Below are positions 1-6,274 of a stretch of DNA of 9,363 nucleotides, one piece after another; position 1 is the stretch's first letter; each line of letters starts with the position of its first letter. The notes beneath the pieces are model-generated. The model was not told the DNA's origin. It worked only from the letters and a program-made list of their open reading frames with translations, and did no database searches. Position numbers and translations under genes: made by a program. The DNA comes from Nanosynbacter sp. GTDB lineage: Bacteria > Patescibacteriota > Saccharimonadia > Saccharimonadales > Saccharimonadaceae. The stretch spans positions 1 through 9,363 of the forward strand of contig JABZJR010000020.1 in assembly GCA_015257705.1 (NCBI GenBank), given 5' to 3'.

Positions 1-326
1 GCACTTTCAATTATTGTATATTCACATATATTGTCTCTTTTTGACAATATATCTAATAAAATTTGTGCTCCTAGTGAAAGTCCTCCTATAAGTTTAACAT
101 TTCCGTTATAATTATTATCAATATATTCAATTATTTCATTTGCATTACTTTCAATAGAAGTAAAATCTCTATCGCTTCCTGAATGACCATCTAATATTGG
201 CAATATTACATGATAATTACTTTTTAATATTTCTGACACTTCTTCATAATTCCACCATGATAATCCACCACCATGTAATAACATAATAATATCTTTATTA
301 GATTTTCCATATTCTTTAACTATCAT
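1..326 (-). CDS. alpha/beta hydrolase, N-terminal part (runs off left edge)
   Basis: The frame is open from an ATG at 326 to the window edge, giving 108 codons of the N-terminal half. It reads as an alpha/beta-hydrolase: a first strand followed by an oxyanion-type HGGG at residues 18-21, then a WWNY stretch, an LDGHSGSD loop near 45-52, and a nucleophile elbow G-L-S-L-G at 82-86 with Ser84 as the presumed catalytic serine. The acid and histidine of the triad would lie beyond the edge. No signal peptide is seen, so it is probably cytoplasmic; the substrate is unknown. The start is supported by AAGGGGTGA five bases upstream of the ATG. GC is about 26% in the first 300 bases (77 of 300 counted) and Ile ATA, Leu TTA and Arg AGA codons dominate, unlike the ribosomal genes. 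The protein resembles small hydrolases I associate with Clostridia and relatives, so I infer horizontal transfer. The fold is confident; the origin is less so. Confidence 0.85.
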   Translation of the reverse strand, partial: MIVKEYGKSNKDIIMLLHGGGLSWWNYEEVSEILKSNYHVILPILDGHSGSDRDFTSIESNANEIIEYIDNNYNGNVKLIGGLSLGAQILLDILSKRDNICEYTIIES

Positions 327-341
327 AAAATCACCCCTTAG

Positions 342-443
342 TTAAATTATAATATACAAAAAGCAGTAGAATTGGTATTATCACATCCAAACAAAGCGTA
401 TTTTGATGAATCTTTGCCACCTTTGCAATTGCCTGATGACTGA
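342..443 (+). pseudogene. possible C-terminal gene fragment, unidentified
   Basis: On the plus strand a frame of 33 codons runs from just after a TAG at 339 to a TGA at 441-443. Its last 26 residues, starting A-V-E-L-V-L-S-H-P-N and ending P-P-L-Q-L-P-D-D, look like a natural acidic protein C-terminus rather than random translation. There is no ATG and no ribosome binding site, so if it ever was coding it is a fragment cut off at its 5' side near the hydrolase promoter. I do not recognise the parent family. The opposite strand is also open here, so this may be chance. Confidence 0.25.
346..374 (-). promoter_or_regulatory. possible promoter of the alpha/beta hydrolase gene
   Basis: A perfect TATAAT lies at 346-351 on the minus strand, about 20 bases upstream of the hydrolase ATG, with the ribosome binding site between them. 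The best -35 at 17-bp spacing is only CAATTC (369-374), so the call rests on the -10 box. The surrounding DNA is very AT-rich, which makes chance TATAAT matches more likely. Confidence 0.4.
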
Positions 444-449
444 ATTTTA

Positions 450-588
450 TTACAAGATACTATTTGGAGATATTATTGCAGTCCTTTTATCACTTCTTGC
501 TTCTTCTATTGAATCACCAGCTAGATCGTCTAAACTTACATTTAAATATTTTAGCTAATTCTCTACAAAGCCATTTCGTCAAGTCTTT
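450..588 (-). pseudogene. frameshifted remnant resembling the C-terminal part of an XRE (Cro/CI) regulator
   Basis: Two minus-strand frames join into one plausible protein. The upstream frame reads W-L-C-R-E-L-A-K-I-F (about 573-544). At a run of three A's (541-543) the phase must change, and the next frame reads N-V-S-L-D-D-L-A-G-D followed by about 21 residues to a TAA at 450-452. The joined motif LAKIF-NVSLDDL matches the end of helix-turn-helix XRE domains, where a leucine-rich helix leads into a 'VSLDDL' turn. Removing one A restores the reading frame. The DNA-recognition helices are missing and the fragment begins right at the end of the ABC-F gene, so it is a truncated relic with no likely function. 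The family assignment rests on a short motif only. Confidence 0.5.
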
Positions 589-589
589 T

Positions 590-2200
590 TTATATTTTAA
601 TTTTCTCCGTTATCCCTATATTTTCAATAAAGTCTTGATCATGAGACACTATCACAACGCCTCCTTTATACTGACCTAGCGCCAGTTCCAAAGCTTCAAT
701 CGTAGGAATGTCAAGGTTATTCGTCGGCTCATCCAGGATGATAAGATCAGGAGAGTTCGTTGACATAGCAGCAAGCAAAACTTTAGCTCGTTCGCCACCA
801 CTGAGATCTATTGCTTTTGTCGAAGAGATTGTTTGTTTATCCAGACCAAAACGAATTAATATATTGATCGCGTCGTGTAATTCAAGTTTTGGCGATAAAT
901 ACCGCAAATTATCCAAAGGCGAGTTGTCTTTAAGTGGCAATGATTGCGACTGGTTCATATATATTATTTTTGCATTTTCGCCTTTTTTTATTTCTCCGCG
1001 ATGATACTCAGGTGTATTATTTCCCATAATAAAGTTGAGGAGCGAAGATTTTCCTGAACCATTCTCTCCCTGGATCAATATTTTATCACCAGGACGTACA
1101 TTAAAAGTAACGGGTCCTATAATCTTCTCTCCATCATGTGAAATACTTAGCGATTGCACAGAAATAAGGCTATGTTTCTTAGACGATACTTCGTCGAAAG
1201 CAAACTTAATAGCAATTTCATCCTCCGCTCTTTCAGGTTCATCCAATTGCCGCAGGCGAGACTCCGCGCCTCCAGCCGCCCCTGCAATATTTGAAGATGC
1301 GCGCTCTTTACGAAAATTATCATTTAACTTATCACTATCCGATTTTTTATGGCTAGCTTTGGCCGAATTCGCACGAATTCTCGCATCCCGCGCAACGCGG
1401 TATAGTCGCTTTTTCTCCTTTTCATATTGCTCATAGCGGTCGATCATTGCTTGACGAGCTTCACGTCTTGCTTCAATATATTCATCGTAACCAAGATTAT
1501 ACTTATTCACGCCCTTGCCGCCAGTCAATTCTATGATACGTTCTGCAGTGTTACGTAAGAAATGCCGATCATGAGACACGATCAAAAATGAAGCTGGCGA
1601 ATTGTCAATAAAATCTTCAAGCAAGATTACTCCACTGTCATCAAGGTTATTAGTTGGCTCATCAAGCAAAATTAGATCATAACTAGACACAAAAACTGCT
1701 GCCAAAGCTATCCGTGTGCGTTGCCCCCCAGAAAATGTATTCAGACGTCTATCCGGATCAATATCACCCAGATCCGCTCGTGATAAAGCCTTTTTAATCG
1801 TCCTGTCAAAATTTGCTACTTCGAATTTTTCATACCTCTCCAGAGCTTCGCCATAAGCTAATAGCGTCTTTTCACTAACCTCTTGGGTTAATCTCTCGCA
1901 CTGATAATCAAATTCTTCTCTAGCCGACTTAACGCCAGTCACTTCTTCTATAAAATCATAAACTGTCTTATCGAGCCATTTATTCAGGTTTTGTGGTAAA
2001 ATACCTATTTCTTCACCACTCGAAATAATATCACCTGATGTAGGCTGGATATCTCCGTTTATTATTTTTAATAAAGTAGTTTTTCCGGCACCATTTGAAC
2101 CAACTAGTCCAATTTTATCTCCAGCGTTGATAGCAAAGCTTACATCACTAAACAATTCTCGACTATTAGTTTCATAAGACACATTCTTAAGATCGATCAT
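590..2200 (-). CDS. ABC-F family ATPase, probable ribosome-acting translation or antibiotic-protection factor
   Basis: The 536-residue protein holds two ABC ATPase domains and no membrane segment, which defines ABC-F. Domain 1 has Walker A GSNGAGKT (34-41), Q-loop Q70, signature FSGGQ (156-160), Walker B LILLDEP (176-182) and H-loop His210. Domain 2 has Walker A GENGSGKS (378-385), signature LSGGE (466-470), Walker B LIILDEP (486-492) and His520. Both Walker B motifs end in the catalytic glutamate and continue as TNNLD, so both sites look active. The linker, about residues 230-345, is charged and helical with a Lys/Asp/Ser-rich tip near 284-300, the part that reaches the tRNA and peptidyl-transferase region in this family. 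The linker reminds me of actinobacterial protection factors, but sequence alone cannot separate resistance from housekeeping roles. The protein ends soon after domain 2, without a long tail. The gene follows the ribosomal operon terminator, has its own promoter and lacks a Shine-Dalgarno sequence. Sampled GC is about 39%, lower than its neighbours. Confidence 0.93.
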   Translation of the reverse strand: MIDLKNVSYETNSRELFSDVSFAINAGDKIGLVGSNGAGKTTLLKIINGDIQPTSGDIISSGEEIGILPQNLNKWLDKTVYDFIEEVTGVKSAREEFDYQCERLTQEVSEKTLLAYGEALERYEKFEVANFDRTIKKALSRADLGDIDPDRRLNTFSGGQRTRIALAAVFVSSYDLILLDEPTNNLDDSGVILLEDFIDNSPASFLIVSHDRHFLRNTAERIIELTGGKGVNKYNLGYDEYIEARREARQAMIDRYEQYEKEKKRLYRVARDARIRANSAKASHKKSDSDKLNDNFRKERASSNIAGAAGGAESRLRQLDEPERAEDEIAIKFAFDEVSSKKHSLISVQSLSISHDGEKIIGPVTFNVRPGDKILIQGENGSGKSSLLNFIMGNNTPEYHRGEIKKGENAKIIYMNQSQSLPLKDNSPLDNLRYLSPKLELHDAINILIRFGLDKQTISSTKAIDLSGGERAKVLLAAMSTNSPDLIILDEPTNNLDIPTIEALELALGQYKGGVVIVSHDQDFIENIGITEKIKI

Positions 2201-2206
2201 GTCACT

Positions 2207-2237
2207 ATTATACTATCTCTGTATAGATAGATATAAA
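2207..2237 (-). promoter_or_regulatory. ABC-F promoter giving a probable leaderless mRNA, with inverted repeat in the spacer
   Basis: A perfect TATAAT (2207-2212) is six bases from the ABC-F ATG, so transcription should begin at or next to the start codon. No Shine-Dalgarno sequence is present. The -35 is weak: TTTATA at 2232-2237 with a 19-bp spacer is the best fit and overlaps the T-run of the upstream terminator. A perfect inverted repeat, CTATCT-6-AGATAG (2213-2230), lies directly upstream of the -10 box, where a bound repressor or activator could control the promoter. Confidence 0.6.
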
Positions 2238-2269
2238 AAATAAACGCCCTGCAATGAGGACGTTTATTT
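2238..2269 (-). terminator. Rho-independent terminator of the ribosomal protein operon
   Basis: Read on the minus strand, AAATAAACGTCC pairs with GGGCGTTTATTT (12 pairs including one G-T wobble) around an eight-base loop, and a T-rich run follows immediately. It begins 15 bases past the rpsH stop codon. It separates the operon from the ABC-F gene. Confidence 0.92.
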
Positions 2270-2283
2270 GATTTGCGTGAGGC

Positions 2284-2685
2284 TTAGTAGACCTTCAACA
2301 ACAATTCGCCACCAAGTTTAGCCTTGGCTGCTTCAGCGCCAGTCATGACGCCTTTCGATGTTGAGATAAGTACCAAACCGCGGCCGCTCTTTACCTTTGG
2401 AATCTCGCTAGCGCCGACGTAAACGCGACGACCAGGTTTTGAGATGCGGGTAATTTCGTTGATAGTGCTGTTAGTTCCTTTTTCATTGATAGTAACTACC
2501 AACACGCCACGAGGTTTAGCATCTTCCAGCTTGACATCTGCCAAGTAGCCGTTTTTGACTAATTGTTCAGCGATGACTTTCTTCATCTTGCTGGACGGAA
2601 CACGAACTTCCGTTTTGCCAACCAATTTCGCATTGCGGATGCGAGTCAGAAGGTCGGCGATTGGGTCTGTAGTTTGCATAGACAT
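2284..2685 (-). CDS. rpsH: 30S ribosomal protein S8 (uS8)
   Basis: S8 binds the central domain of 16S rRNA and is needed to assemble the platform of the small subunit. The 133-residue product has the usual length. It has the N-terminal TDPIADLLTRIRNA helix, the central beta-rich domain, and a C-terminal block with S-T-S-K-G-V-M-T-G followed by GGELL, the RNA-binding hallmark of the family. The first ATG is preferred over the one two codons later because GGAG lies eight bases before it. A 20-base gap separates it from rpsN, the widest inside the operon. It is the last gene before the terminator; in most bacteria rplF would come next. In E. coli S8 also represses its own operon, but I see no such site here. 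Confidence 0.98.
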   Translation of the reverse strand: MSMQTTDPIADLLTRIRNAKLVGKTEVRVPSSKMKKVIAEQLVKNGYLADVKLEDAKPRGVLVVTINEKGTNSTINEITRISKPGRRVYVGASEIPKVKSGRGLVLISTSKGVMTGAEAAKAKLGGELLLKVY

Positions 2686-2705
2686 ATTCTAATCTCCTTT
2701 CCTTC

Positions 2706-2975
2706 TTACCAACTACTCTTTGTTATGCCTGGGATTTCACCCTTGGCTGCTTTTTCGCGGAAATTGATACGGCTCAAGCCGAATTGACGCATGTAGCCGC
2801 GTGGGCGTCCAGAGATGCTATCACGGTTCTTGTGCCTGGTCGGGCTAGAATTGCGAGGCAATTTTTGCAAACCATCGAGGTCGCCAAGTTCTTTCAACTC
2901 AGCACGCTTGGCTGCAAACTTAGCAATCATCTTCATGCGCTTCTTATCACGAGCGACCATTGATTTCTTAGCCAT
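2706..2975 (-). CDS. rpsN: 30S ribosomal protein S14, zinc-free type (uS14)
   Basis: S14 sits in the head of the 30S subunit next to S3, S10 and S19. The product is 89 residues long and contains no cysteine, so it is the zinc-independent form; the zinc form is shorter, near 61 residues, with two CXXC pairs. The family core is clear: L-P-R-N-S-S-P-T-R near residue 39, then [18 protein letters not shown], and the C-terminal [11 protein letters not shown]. It overlaps the rplE stop by one base (TAATG) and has a strong AAAGGAGG ribosome binding site inside the end of rplE, so its translation is probably coupled to L5. Basic throughout, as expected for an RNA-binding protein. Confidence 0.98.
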   Translation of the reverse strand: MAKKSMVARDKKRMKMIAKFAAKRAELKELGDLDGLQKLPRNSSPTRHKNRDSISGRPRGYMRQFGLSRINFREKAAKGEIPGITKSSW

Positions 2976-3559
2976 TACTTGACGCCTCCTTTCTTCTCAA
3001 ACGGCATGCCGAATTTTTCTAGCAACGCCTTAGAAGCTTCCTTGTTGCCGTTCTTGATAACAAATGTAACCTGCAAACCGTGCAAAACCTGAGTTTCCTC
3101 AAATGTTAATTCTGGGAAAATCGATTGCTCGGTGATGCCTAGATTGTAATTGCCGCCTTTATCAAACTTCAAGCCAACGCCGTGGAAGTCACGAACGCGA
3201 GGCAAAGCAACGTTAATCAAACGATCCATGAACTCGTACATACGAGCGCCGCGCAAAGTTACGCTAACACCAATTGGCGCACCCATACCTTTACGAATGC
3301 TAAATGTCGCGATTGATTTTTTGGCTCGTCGAGCCACTGGTGCTTGACCTGTGATTTTCTCGACAGTGTTTTTGACAATTTCGAAATGACGCTTGTCATC
3401 TTTCTTTTTGCCGGTACCAACGCTCACGACGATCTTTTCCAAAGCTGGCACTTCATGCACGTTCTTTAGATTCAATTCGGCTTGTAGTTCCTTAAGGTAA
3501 GTTCCTTGATACAAGGCTTTCAAGCGAGGAGCTGGCACGACAGTTTTCTTTTCTGCCAT
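2975..3559 (-). CDS. rplE: 50S ribosomal protein L5 (uL5)
   Basis: L5 binds 5S rRNA and lies in the central protuberance, contacting the P-site tRNA. At 194 residues it is slightly longer than the usual 180 or so because of a short charged N-terminal extension (residues 1-12) and a C-terminal lysine-rich end. Recognisable segments are the [18 protein letters not shown] strand (31-48), the [18 protein letters not shown] block (80-97), LPRVRDFHG (119-127) and a late [11 protein letters not shown] motif (135-145). The usual N-M-G of the first block reads S-V-G here. The start is set by AAGGAG ten bases upstream, within the end of rplX, which it overlaps by one base. Confidence 0.98.
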   Translation of the reverse strand: MAEKKTVVPAPRLKALYQGTYLKELQAELNLKNVHEVPALEKIVVSVGTGKKKDDKRHFEIVKNTVEKITGQAPVARRAKKSIATFSIRKGMGAPIGVSVTLRGARMYEFMDRLINVALPRVRDFHGVGLKFDKGGNYNLGITEQSIFPELTFEETQVLHGLQVTFVIKNGNKEASKALLEKFGMPFEKKGGVK

Positions 3560-3879
3560 TATTTAATCTCCTTATTTTTTGCTTGACGAGCAACACGAGT
3601 TTTGCCGCCGTCAACATTCTTTACTAAACCAACCCGACTGGTTTTGCCTGATTTCTCATCAACAACCAAAGCGACTTTGCTGATATCCATTGGTACGTGA
3701 ATATCTTTTTTGCCGCCTTTTGGATTGTACTGGCTTGGCTTAACGTGGCGATGTCCAACGCCAACACCTTCGACCAAAACAGTTTGATCTTTTGTGTTAA
3801 CTTTTAGAACTTTACCAGTTGTGCCTTTATTTTTACCAGCAATAATTTTTACAGTATCGTCTTTATGAATTCGAGCCAT
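3559..3879 (-). CDS. rplX: 50S ribosomal protein L24 (uL24)
   Basis: L24 is an early 23S rRNA-binding assembly protein located near the polypeptide exit tunnel. The 106-residue product has a KOW domain at its N-terminus (about residues 4-30, KDDTVKIIAGKNKGTTGKVL), followed by the family block V-E-G-V-G-V-G-H-R-H-V-K-P and the downstream region ending in a short basic tail. The start ATG overlaps the rplN stop by one base, with GGAGGT nearby as the ribosome binding site. Order rplN-rplX-rplE is canonical. No unusual features. Confidence 0.98.
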   Translation of the reverse strand: MARIHKDDTVKIIAGKNKGTTGKVLKVNTKDQTVLVEGVGVGHRHVKPSQYNPKGGKKDIHVPMDISKVALVVDEKSGKTSRVGLVKNVDGGKTRVARQAKNKEIK

Positions 3880-4247
3880 TAGAGTACCTCCGGAGCTAAG
3901 CTGACGATCTTCATGTAGCCCATATCGCGAAGTTCGCGTGGAACTGGACCGAAGACACGAGTAGCTTTTGGTTGCTTGTCATCGTTGATAATCACTACAG
4001 CATTGTCGTCAAAGCAGATTGTTGAGCCGTCTTTGCGATGAATTTGATCGCGAGTACGGACAACTACAGCCTTAACAACAGATTTTTTCTTAACGTTACC
4101 GGTTGGGCTAGCGTCTTTTACCGAGCAGACGATTACGTCGCCAACGCGAGCGTAACGGCGTCGTGTACCGCCAAGAACGCGAATACACAAAACTTCCCTA
4201 GCACCTGAGTTGTCGGCTACCTTAAGGCGAGATTCTTGTTGGATCAT
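3879..4247 (-). CDS. rplN: 50S ribosomal protein L14 (uL14)
   Basis: L14 is a beta-barrel protein of the large subunit that contacts 16S rRNA in an inter-subunit bridge and is the docking site for silencing factor RsfS. The 122-residue length is exactly typical. The N-terminal [16 protein letters not shown] block, the loop R-R-R-Y-A-R-V-G-D at 29-37 and the family signature from about 60 to 86, which includes R-K-D-G-S and F-D-D-N-A-V, are all present. It overlaps rpsQ by four bases (ATGA), the only overlap of that kind among these genes, and has a strong AAGGAGG site nearby. It uses TAA as stop. Confidence 0.99.
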   Translation of the reverse strand: MIQQESRLKVADNSGAREVLCIRVLGGTRRRYARVGDVIVCSVKDASPTGNVKKKSVVKAVVVRTRDQIHRKDGSTICFDDNAVVIINDDKQPKATRVFGPVPRELRDMGYMKIVSLAPEVL

Positions 4248-4555
4248 TTGTCGTCCTCCTTAGCCTCTTCCTTAGTTTCGCCAGAAACTTCGTCCTTTAG
4301 TTTGATAGAACCGCGAGACTTTTCAATCACCTTAACCAGAGTAAAGCTCTTAGTCTTGGAAATTGGGCGAGTCTCTTCGATTTGCACCTTGTCGCCTTCA
4401 CCTGCTTCGTTGGTTTCATCGTGAGCAGTGTATTTGCGAGTCACGGTGTACTGCTTGCCGTATAGCGGATGCGTTTCGCGGCTAGTGACCGTCACGGTGA
4501 TGGTCTTGTCGCGCTTGGCACTCGTTACGACGCCAATCAATGTTCGTCGGGCCAT
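4244..4555 (-). CDS. rpsQ: 30S ribosomal protein S17 (uS17) with charged C-terminal tail
   Basis: S17 is a primary 16S rRNA binder in the body of the 30S subunit. The OB-fold core is clear: R-T-L-I-G-V-V-T-S near residue 4, the H-P-L-Y-G-K motif at 29-34, and the family signature E-T-R-P-I-S-K-T-K at 61-69. At 103 residues it is longer than the usual 80-90, because residues after about 79 form a charged tail rich in Lys, Glu and Asp. It ends in TGA, which overlaps the rplN start as ATGA; this shows TGA is a stop codon in this genome. It overlaps the rpmC stop by one base and has AAAGGAG in front of its ATG. Confidence 0.98.
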   Translation of the reverse strand: MARRTLIGVVTSAKRDKTITVTVTSRETHPLYGKQYTVTRKYTAHDETNEAGEGDKVQIEETRPISKTKSFTLVKVIEKSRGSIKLKDEVSGETKEEAKEDDK

Positions 4556-4764
4556 TACTTGCTCTCCTTTGTATTATTAATTTGTGTCAGCAGGCGTGCA
4601 ATTTCCTTTCGGAGTGAACGCAACGCTTTTGGATTAACTAATTCGCCAGCAGCGTGAGAACGTTTTGCCTGAAGTAAGTCGTTTCGCTTTTCAGCCAATT
4701 CCTTCTTCAAATCGTCAATAGTCTTAACAACTGCTGCTTTAACAGATTTCTTCGTTTCAGCCAT
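4555..4764 (-). CDS. rpmC: 50S ribosomal protein L29 (uL29)
   Basis: L29 is a small two-helix protein beside the exit tunnel, next to L23, and part of the docking platform for nascent-chain factors. The 69 residues fit the family. A lysine-rich N-terminal stretch (about 1-15) precedes the conserved core, which contains D-D-L-K-K-E-L-A, L-L-Q-A-K-R-S-H-A, and the helix with L-R-K-E-I-A-R-L-L-T. The gene overlaps rplP upstream and rpsQ downstream by one base each (TAATG). The ribosome binding site GGGAGGA sits at the end of rplP. No anomalies seen. Confidence 0.97.
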   Translation of the reverse strand: MAETKKSVKAAVVKTIDDLKKELAEKRNDLLQAKRSHAAGELVNPKALRSLRKEIARLLTQINNTKESK

Positions 4765-5177
4765 TATGCGTCCTCCCGCTTGATGAACTTACATTTGACT
4801 GGCAATTTGTGGCTAGCCAGACGCATTGCTTCGCGAGCAACTTCCTCTGAAACGCCTTGCATCTCAAACAGAACAGTACCAGCCTTTACCTTAGCAACAA
4901 AGAACTCTGGGTTACCTTTACCGCCACCCATCTTCAGGCCAAGTGGCTTTCGGGTAACTGGAGTGTGAGGGAAGATTCGAATCCAAATCTTACCGCCACG
5001 CTTGATGTAACGAGTCATCGCCTGACGAGCAGACTCGATTTGGCGGGAGTTGATGCGCTCATTTGATTGTGATTGCAATGCAAAGTCACCGAACGCTATG
5101 TAATTGCCACGAGTTGCTTGACCGCGGTTTTTTCCAATACGCACTTTGCGGTGCTTAGTTTTCTTTGGTAACAGCAT
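4764..5177 (-). CDS. rplP: 50S ribosomal protein L16 (uL16)
   Basis: L16 organises the A-site region of the 50S subunit and contacts the elbow of tRNA. The 137-residue length matches the family. It starts [11 protein letters not shown] and carries the conserved G-D-F-A-L-Q block, the [15 protein letters not shown] segment, and [10 protein letters not shown] in the tRNA-facing loop. The ATG directly abuts the TAA of rpsC with no gap or overlap, and AAAGGAG lies at the end of rpsC. The order rpsC-rplP-rpmC-rpsQ is canonical in bacteria. Confidence 0.99.
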   Translation of the reverse strand: MLLPKKTKHRKVRIGKNRGQATRGNYIAFGDFALQSQSNERINSRQIESARQAMTRYIKRGGKIWIRIFPHTPVTRKPLGLKMGGGKGNPEFFVAKVKAGTVLFEMQGVSEEVAREAMRLASHKLPVKCKFIKREDA

Positions 5178-5813
5178 TTAGCGACTCCTTTCTCCCTTAT
5201 AAATCCACACTTTCACGCCAATGATACCAGCTGGTGTCTGAGCGCGAGCACAGTGGAAGTCAATATCAGCGCGCAAGGTGTGTAGAGGCACTGAGCCTTC
5301 AATTACCTTTTCGCGACGTGCCATTTCAGCGCCGTTCAAACGACCAGCCACCTCAATACGAATACCTTTAGCGCCAGCATTCATGGTGTTTTGTGCGGTC
5401 ATTTTAGTTGCACGGCGGAAGTTGATTCGGCGCTCCAATTGGCGAGCGATATTCTCAGCTACCAATTTGGCTGCCAATTCTGGACGGCGAACTTCTTCAA
5501 TGTTGATACGAACTGGCTGACCAGCAATCTTCTCAACTTGCTTCTTCAATTCGTTCACGCCAGCACCACCGCGACCGATAACAACACCAGCTTTTGCCGT
5601 GTGAATTGTAATCGTGATCAAGTTAGCGCTACGCTCAATCTCAATGCGATTGATAGTTGGGCGTGAGGCAAATTTCTTTTCAATCAACTCGCGGATTTCG
5701 TGATCCTGACGAATCGCCTCTGCAAACTCTTTTTTATTGGCCGTAAACCAACGAGAGCTCCAGTTCTTATTGACCTGTAGGCGGAAGTTGATTGGATTCA
5801 CTTTTTGACCCAT
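5178..5813 (-). CDS. rpsC: 30S ribosomal protein S3 (uS3)
   Basis: S3 lies in the 30S head at the mRNA entry channel and helps unwind structured mRNA. The 211-residue length is typical. It opens with M-G-Q-K-V-N-P-I-N-F-R-L and contains a type-2 KH domain with the GXXG loop G-R-G-G at 80-83. The entry-channel basic patch appears as L-E-R-R-I-N-F-R-R-A-T-K (126-137), and the C-terminal domain has L-H-T-L-R-A-D-I-D and G-V-K-V-W-I. The ATG abuts the rplV TAA; its ribosome binding site AAGGAGGAG is made by the last K-E-E-K codons of rplV, so the L22 tail encodes the S3 initiation signal. Confidence 0.99.
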   Translation of the reverse strand: MGQKVNPINFRLQVNKNWSSRWFTANKKEFAEAIRQDHEIRELIEKKFASRPTINRIEIERSANLITITIHTAKAGVVIGRGGAGVNELKKQVEKIAGQPVRINIEEVRRPELAAKLVAENIARQLERRINFRRATKMTAQNTMNAGAKGIRIEVAGRLNGAEMARREKVIEGSVPLHTLRADIDFHCARAQTPAGIIGVKVWIYKGERSR

Positions 5814-6272
5814 TTACTTCTCCTCCTTTTTTGCTGCCGGTTTAGCGGCTTTTTTAGCTGCAGGCTTAGCAGTTTTTGCTTCTGCCTTAGCTTCGGCCTT
5901 CTTTGCAGGCGCTTTCTTTGGCTTTTCTGTACCAGTTACTTCAACCAAAATATTTGAAGTCTTTTTCTGGAATGGCAAAGCGCGGCCACGTGATGCAGGC
6001 TTAAATCGGCGCAAACGTGTACCAGTAGTAACGCTCAAAGTCGTAATTACCAAACTTTTAGCGTCCAAGCCGTGGTTGTTAATGGCGTTTGCCTTAGCGC
6101 TTTCGATAGCCTTTTTAACTGGGCTGGCAGCGCGCTTTGGAACGTGCTCTAAGATAACTAGCGCATCAGCTACAGTACGACCTCGCACCAAAGCTGCGAC
6201 TAGACTTACCTTACGTGGTGCCTGATCAACACCTTTAGCGTAAGCACGGACAGTATAAGTTGTATCAGCCAT
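5814..6272 (-). CDS. rplV: 50S ribosomal protein L22 (uL22) with lysine/alanine-rich C-terminal tail
   Basis: L22 lines the nascent-peptide exit tunnel; its long hairpin forms part of the constriction and is a known site of macrolide-resistance mutations. Residues 1-113 are the family core, including A-R-K-V-style V-D-Q-A-P-R-K-V, K-K-A-I-E-S-A-K-A-N-A near 53-63 and the hairpin R-R-F-K-P-A-S-R-G-R-A (88-98) followed by K-K-T-S-N-I. Residues 114-152 are a low-complexity tail built almost only from Ala, Lys, Pro and Glu, so the protein is 152 rather than about 110 residues long. A two-base gap follows rpsS. Its ribosome binding site is the weakest of the operon: AAGGA lies 12 bases before the ATG, with a closer but poorer AGAAG. 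Confidence 0.98.
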   Translation of the reverse strand: MADTTYTVRAYAKGVDQAPRKVSLVAALVRGRTVADALVILEHVPKRAASPVKKAIESAKANAINNHGLDAKSLVITTLSVTTGTRLRRFKPASRGRALPFQKKTSNILVEVTGTEKPKKAPAKKAEAKAEAKTAKPAAKKAAKPAAKKEEK

Positions 6273-6274
6273 GA

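Noticed and set aside
41..46. TTGACA on the plus strand as a possible -35 box
   Set aside because: It is one arm of an inverted repeat inside the hydrolase gene and no -10 box lies at 16-18 bases spacing.
464..679. 71-codon plus-strand ORF rich in Leu and Phe
   Set aside because: It overlaps the end of the ABC-F gene antisense and the XRE-like relic, has no ribosome binding site, and its leucine-rich product is typical of the complement of lysine- and glutamate-rich coding DNA.
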